The notes under the pieces: generated by a model | Database searches by the model: none | The model's input: the letters and a program-made list of their open reading frames with translations, nothing else | What the model was told of the DNA's origin: nothing | Source: Erysipelotrichaceae bacterium | Lineage (GTDB): Bacteria > Bacillota_I > Bacilli_A > Erysipelotrichales > Erysipelotrichaceae | DNA length: 8,795 nucleotides | Assembly (NCBI GenBank): GCA_024681275.1 | Contig: JAILBD010000001.1 | Coordinates: 1 to 8,795, forward strand | Direction of reading: 5' to 3' | Made by a program: the position numbers and the translations under genes | Shown here: positions 5,674 through 8,795 of the stretch, in pieces | How positions within the stretch are numbered: the first letter of the stretch is position 1 | How the letters are laid out: every line of letters starts with the position of its first letter

Positions 5674-6713
5674 ATATCTTCCTCACATTCATATAAACGG
5701 CAGTTTGCCAGAGAGTGCACATACGCAAGACACTCGCCGTTGATCTTCAGTATACCCAAGCCCTTGATCACAATGGTCTTCGAATCGACGATCGAGTAAT
5801 CCGTGATCCCCAAAGGCTTTACACGCAATATGAATTCACAGTAATGTTTCTGATAATAATCATCGCCGTTCTCATATTTCGTACGATGGATCTTGTTATT
5901 GTTGTTGATATAGAAAGAGACGGAAGCCTTCCTCTTCGGGATGATGTCCACTCTTAAAAGCCCGAAATAGAAATAAGACTGCGGTTCATTCAGCTGAAAG
6001 ACCTGCGGTTTGATCGTCTTATCAAGCTTGGAAAGCTTGTATTTTTCGACATTGAGGTAAGTGGCATAGTTATTGACGTCCACAAGACCCGGCGTATCGA
6101 TGAAACGATAGCCTTTGTAATCGATGATGACTTCTTCCAGAGTCGTGCCAGGATAGATCGAAGTCGTCAGATCTTTGGAATTGATCAGCTTATTGATCAG
6201 AGAAGATTTACCGGCATTCGCCCTGCCGGCAAAAACGACATTCTTTGCTTTCAGATCATTCAGAAGATCGAGGAAATGGCTGTTGAAAGCGGATTCGAAT
6301 TTATTCGTAAGTAGCGCTGCCTTGATGTTCCTGTATTTCTTATTCAGATCAAAGAGGATCTTGGTAAAAATAGAATCGATCTTATTCTCAGAAATGTTGG
6401 CCGGCAGCAGATCTGTCTTGTTGATGACCAGCAAAACATCTTTGTCCTTGAAGATCTCCAGCAAATCATCATCCCTCATGCACAAAGCATCCAGGATATC
6501 GATGATCACGACAAATAAAGACCCGTTGTATCTGTTATAGATATCAAAGATCTTTTCGTTACTGACATAATTCGTCTTGAAATATGCCGTATCTCCATAA
6601 TGAGACAGACGGAAACAGCGCTGACAGTAATCCTGTTCCATGTCGACAACATAGCCGACAGCCTCTTTGTTTTTCGTCTGCAGCGGTATCCCGCATCCTC
6701 TACACTTCTTCAT
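5670..6713 (-). CDS. yqeH: YqeH, circularly permuted ribosome-assembly GTPase
   Basis: YqeH is a GTPase needed for 30S subunit biogenesis. The 347-residue product begins with a zinc-finger-like motif, C4-x2-C7 and C30-x2-C33, and then carries the GTPase motifs in permuted order: G4 NKTD (98-101), a G5-like segment ALLTNK (133-138), G1 GRANAGKSS (163-171, K169 and S170 binding phosphate), a G2 threonine in YPGTT (187-191) and G3 DTPG (206-209). The remaining C-terminal part (about 215-347) matches the family's RNA/protein-binding tail in length. The ATG at 6713 has GGAGA at 6724-6728, 10 nt upstream. It overlaps yqeG by 14 nt and yhbY by 4 nt. Pairing with yqeG upstream is the standard order. 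No motif appears damaged. Confidence 0.95.
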   Translation of the reverse strand: MKKCRGCGIPLQTKNKEAVGYVVDMEQDYCQRCFRLSHYGDTAYFKTNYVSNEKIFDIYNRYNGSLFVVIIDILDALCMRDDDLLEIFKDKDVLLVINKTDLLPANISENKIDSIFTKILFDLNKKYRNIKAALLTNKFESAFNSHFLDLLNDLKAKNVVFAGRANAGKSSLINKLINSKDLTTSIYPGTTLEEVIIDYKGYRFIDTPGLVDVNNYATYLNVEKYKLSKLDKTIKPQVFQLNEPQSYFYFGLLRVDIIPKRKASVSFYINNNNKIHRTKYENGDDYYQKHYCEFILRVKPLGITDYSIVDSKTIVIKGLGILKINGECLAYVHSLANCRLYECEEDI

Positions 6714-7197
6714 GCAATAAGTATCTCCAAATCAGTTTTTCAAAACGCCTGTTAAGAGCCGTCATTTTCGAATCCTTTTCCTGCAGCTGTTTACAATAGA
6801 TACCATAACATCCGCTCAGATTCGCGCCAAGGATATCCGTGATGAGCTGATCACCAAGGACCAGTGTTTTCGATGGCTTGCTGCCCATTTTCCGGCATAC
6901 CGCAAGATAAGAAAACGGCAACGGTTTCAGAGCAAGATACCAGTAATCGACATCGATATCACCGATGAACATCTTAACACGTTCTTTATTGTTGTTGGAA
7001 AAAATGACCACCTTGAATCCGTTATCTTTCAGATCAGAAATGAACCTGGCAGCTCTTTCATCGCAGCCTCCCGTATTAGGGACTGCGATCGTATTGTCCA
7101 CATCCAGAAGGATAGTATCAAAACCCTTTTCTCTGTAGAAAGGCATATCCAGGTCTGTGAATATATTCAATACTTCTTTTGGTCTGAATAGTGACAT
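6700..7197 (-). CDS. yqeG: YqeG family HAD-superfamily (subfamily IIIA) phosphatase
   Basis: The 165-residue product shows all four HAD motifs: motif I LDVDNT (31-36, nucleophile D32, acid/base D34), motif II FSNNN (66-70, S68), motif III lysine in LKPLP (90-94, K91) and motif IV LGDQLITD (114-121, D116 and D121). This is the YqeG group, cytosolic phosphatases of uncertain physiological substrate found beside yqeH. The open frame extends back to 7278, but that part lies inside parC. I start at the ATG at 7197 because MSLFRPKEVLNIFTDLD matches YqeG N-termini and the parC stop is 1 nt away. No clear Shine-Dalgarno precedes it, so translation probably relies on ribosomes terminating on parC. The downstream end overlaps yqeH by 14 nt. 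Confidence 0.92.
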   Translation of the reverse strand: MSLFRPKEVLNIFTDLDMPFYREKGFDTILLDVDNTIAVPNTGGCDERAARFISDLKDNGFKVVIFSNNNKERVKMFIGDIDVDYWYLALKPLPFSYLAVCRKMGSKPSKTLVLGDQLITDILGANLSGCYGIYCKQLQEKDSKMTALNRRFEKLIWRYLLHEEV

Positions 7198-7198
7198 A

Positions 7199-8795
7199 TC
7201 AATCAAATAGTGATGTCTGGGCATCCTGTTCTTCCTGACTGCTGTAATAGCCTTCAGGAATATCGACGATCTCGACATCAGCGATATCGCTCATGTCTTT
7301 GCGTATCATAAAGTAATTTTCTTTCAGATCTCTTGGATTTGAGAAAGACTGTTCAAGATCCATGAACGGAACTTCAGATACTGCCATCTCGTCAAGCTTT
7401 GAGTCGTTATAGATATAGAACGCGTTATAGGAAGAGACCATCATCGCATTGCTGATGCCATGCGGTCTAGATTTGATCTGTCTGAAGACACGGTAACCCT
7501 TTGTGTTCCGCGATGTCAGTGTTAGATTATCCACATGGATGCGCTTAAAACCGCCCTTGTCTGTACAGATCAGCAGCTCTTTTCCATCGTGGTGGTCGGC
7601 AACAACGCACGAAAGCTCATCGCTCTTCACATTGATGCCCATGACGCCCTGTGCCTTGGCAGCGAGATCTGAAAGGATCTTGGAAGAGTATTTGTTGCAA
7701 TAGCCGTCTTTCGAAAGAAGGATCAGATCATCATCGTCATAGCACACTGTCACAGAGACCATCTCATCGCCGTTTTTCAGTTTCATGCAAGAAAGAGCTT
7801 TGGAAGAACGATCGACATCCATCCTGGGTAGAGATGTCTTTTTGATGATCCCGTTCTTGCTGGCGGTGATGATAAATGCGAATGTATCAAAGTTCTTGAC
7901 GATGACGGCACCAACGAACTTTTCCATGCCTTCCATCCTGACATAATGAGAGACATGTTTGCCGATATCCTTGAACTTGCACTCTTCGATCTTGTAGATC
8001 GGCAGATAGGCATAGTTTCCTTTGTTTGAGAAAAGAAGCAGCGTATCCAGCGTATCGCATCCTTTGATGCCCAGAAGCGCATCTCCTTCTTTCACAGAAG
8101 GGATCGTATTCGGATTGGCATTGAAAGCTCTCTCCGAGAATCTTTTGAGATAGCCATCTCTGGATACGGAGATGTAACAAGGTTCATTCGGGATCATGGC
8201 CATCTTATCGACGATGACTTCCGAGACCTCATCTTCGATCCTGGTCCTTCTCGGAGTGGCCTCAAGTTCATTGACCTCTTTCATCTCACTGGCCAGAACA
8301 CTGTCGAGCACTTCCTTTGAAGACAGGATGGCATTGAGTTCACCGATCTCCTTGATCAGAGTCGCATGTTCTTCTTTCAGGATGGTGATATCTGTCGAAG
8401 AGAGACGATAAAGACGCAAGGAAACGATCGCTTCAGCCTGTTCTTCCGTGAAAAGGAAAGCCTCTTTCAGACGTTCTTTCGCATCCTTCTTGTCCTTGGA
8501 CTTCCTGATCAGAGCAATGACATCGTCAAGGATGGAGATCGCTTTGATCAGACCTTCAATGATATGAAGACGCGCCATTTTCTTGTCCCTGAGATAACGG
8601 GAACGGTTGAGGACGACTTCACGGCGATGTTCGATGAATGCGTCCAGCGCATCTGCAAGAGACATCTGCACCGGTTTATGATTGACGATAGCGATGCAGT
8701 TGTAGGAATAGTTGATCTGCAGATCCGTATTCTTATAGAGATAATTCAGGATCTGTTCACAGTTGGCATCTTTCTTGCATTCGACGACGATGCGA
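7199..8795 (-). CDS. parC: DNA topoisomerase IV subunit A, C-terminal part (5' end outside the window)
   Basis: The frame is open from the right edge to a TGA at 7199-7201, giving 531 residues of the C-terminal portion. The edge segment RIVVECKKDANCEQILNYLY followed by KNTDLQINYSYN is the type IIA topoisomerase subunit A core just after the breakage-reunion domain; then come the SLADALDAFIEHRREVV helices, coiled-coil helices rich in Lys/Glu, and from about residue 185 the repeated beta-pinwheel blades (for example YISVSRDGYLKRF). The enzyme unlinks replicated chromosomes together with ParE. ParC is preferred over GyrA because NYLYKNTDLQ is ParC-like and no QRRGGKG GyrA-box is present; the nearest blade-end loop reads SRNTKGYRVF. 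The catalytic tyrosine is outside the window. The gene probably leads the string of downstream genes, with yqeG starting 1 nt after its stop. Only the subunit assignment (ParC against GyrA) is mildly uncertain. Confidence 0.88.
   Translation of the reverse strand, partial: RIVVECKKDANCEQILNYLYKNTDLQINYSYNCIAIVNHKPVQMSLADALDAFIEHRREVVLNRSRYLRDKKMARLHIIEGLIKAISILDDVIALIRKSKDKKDAKERLKEAFLFTEEQAEAIVSLRLYRLSSTDITILKEEHATLIKEIGELNAILSSKEVLDSVLASEMKEVNELEATPRRTRIEDEVSEVIVDKMAMIPNEPCYISVSRDGYLKRFSERAFNANPNTIPSVKEGDALLGIKGCDTLDTLLLFSNKGNYAYLPIYKIEECKFKDIGKHVSHYVRMEGMEKFVGAVIVKNFDTFAFIITASKNGIIKKTSLPRMDVDRSSKALSCMKLKNGDEMVSVTVCYDDDDLILLSKDGYCNKYSSKILSDLAAKAQGVMGINVKSDELSCVVADHHDGKELLICTDKGGFKRIHVDNLTLTSRNTKGYRVFRQIKSRPHGISNAMMVSSYNAFYIYNDSKLDEMAVSEVPFMDLEQSFSNPRDLKENYFMIRKDMSDIADVEIVDIPEGYYSSQEEQDAQTSLFD

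Noticed and set aside
7887..8180. Alternative-frame open frames inside parC
   Set aside because: They lie wholly within the parC frame, whose beta-pinwheel repeats are continuous; their translations show no recognisable domain.
2641..8795. Possible novel defence, mobile or other undescribed system
   Set aside because: Every ORF maps to a well-known housekeeping family in a largely conserved order; there are no integrases, transposases, direct repeats or abrupt changes in composition.

Overview
The window reads as a gene-dense piece of core bacterial chromosome from a low-to-mid GC member of the Bacillota (Firmicutes). The evidence is the yqeG-yqeH-yhbY-yqeK-rsfS-yqeM block and the dnaD-nth pair, both typical of this phylum, together with a DUF1846 protein and DnaD itself. 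An Erysipelotrichia-like or Mollicutes-related lineage is plausible from the compaction and the missing nadD, but that is inference. There are no mobile elements, tRNA or rRNA genes, or CRISPR repeats.

Layout. Positions 1-452 (minus) hold the N-terminal part of an NAD(P)H-hydrate dehydratase that runs off the left edge. A 95-bp divergent spacer (453-547) carries a perfect 10-bp palindrome and a -10-like hexamer. Positions 548-2026 (plus) encode a full-length DUF1846/UPF0371 protein. Everything from 8795 down to 2014 is one uninterrupted minus-strand gene string: parC (3' part), yqeG, yqeH, yhbY, yqeK, rsfS, yqeM, mtnN, dnaD, nth. Every junction is an overlap of 4-31 nt or a 1-nt gap, so it is most likely one long transcript with coupled translation. 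Its end converges on the DUF1846 gene with a 13-nt overlap of the two 3' ends. A candidate terminator for the long operon lies inside the DUF1846 coding sequence.

How the genes work together. ParC decatenates chromosomes. YqeH, YhbY and RsfS act on ribosome assembly or subunit joining. YqeG is a HAD phosphatase usually found with YqeH. YqeK hydrolyses diadenosine tetraphosphate. YqeM is a SAM-dependent methyltransferase and the next gene, MtnN, removes the SAH such enzymes make. DnaD loads the replicative helicase, and endonuclease III repairs oxidised pyrimidines. The operon thus joins chromosome replication, segregation and repair to ribosome maturation and nucleotide housekeeping.

I found no convincing undescribed system. 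The points worth a second look are local: a possibly leaderless DUF1846 gene, an operon terminator buried in an opposing ORF, the absence of nadD from its conserved slot next to an N-terminally extended YqeK, a short DnaD lacking a motif Trp, an altered segment in MtnN, and strong GATC enrichment.
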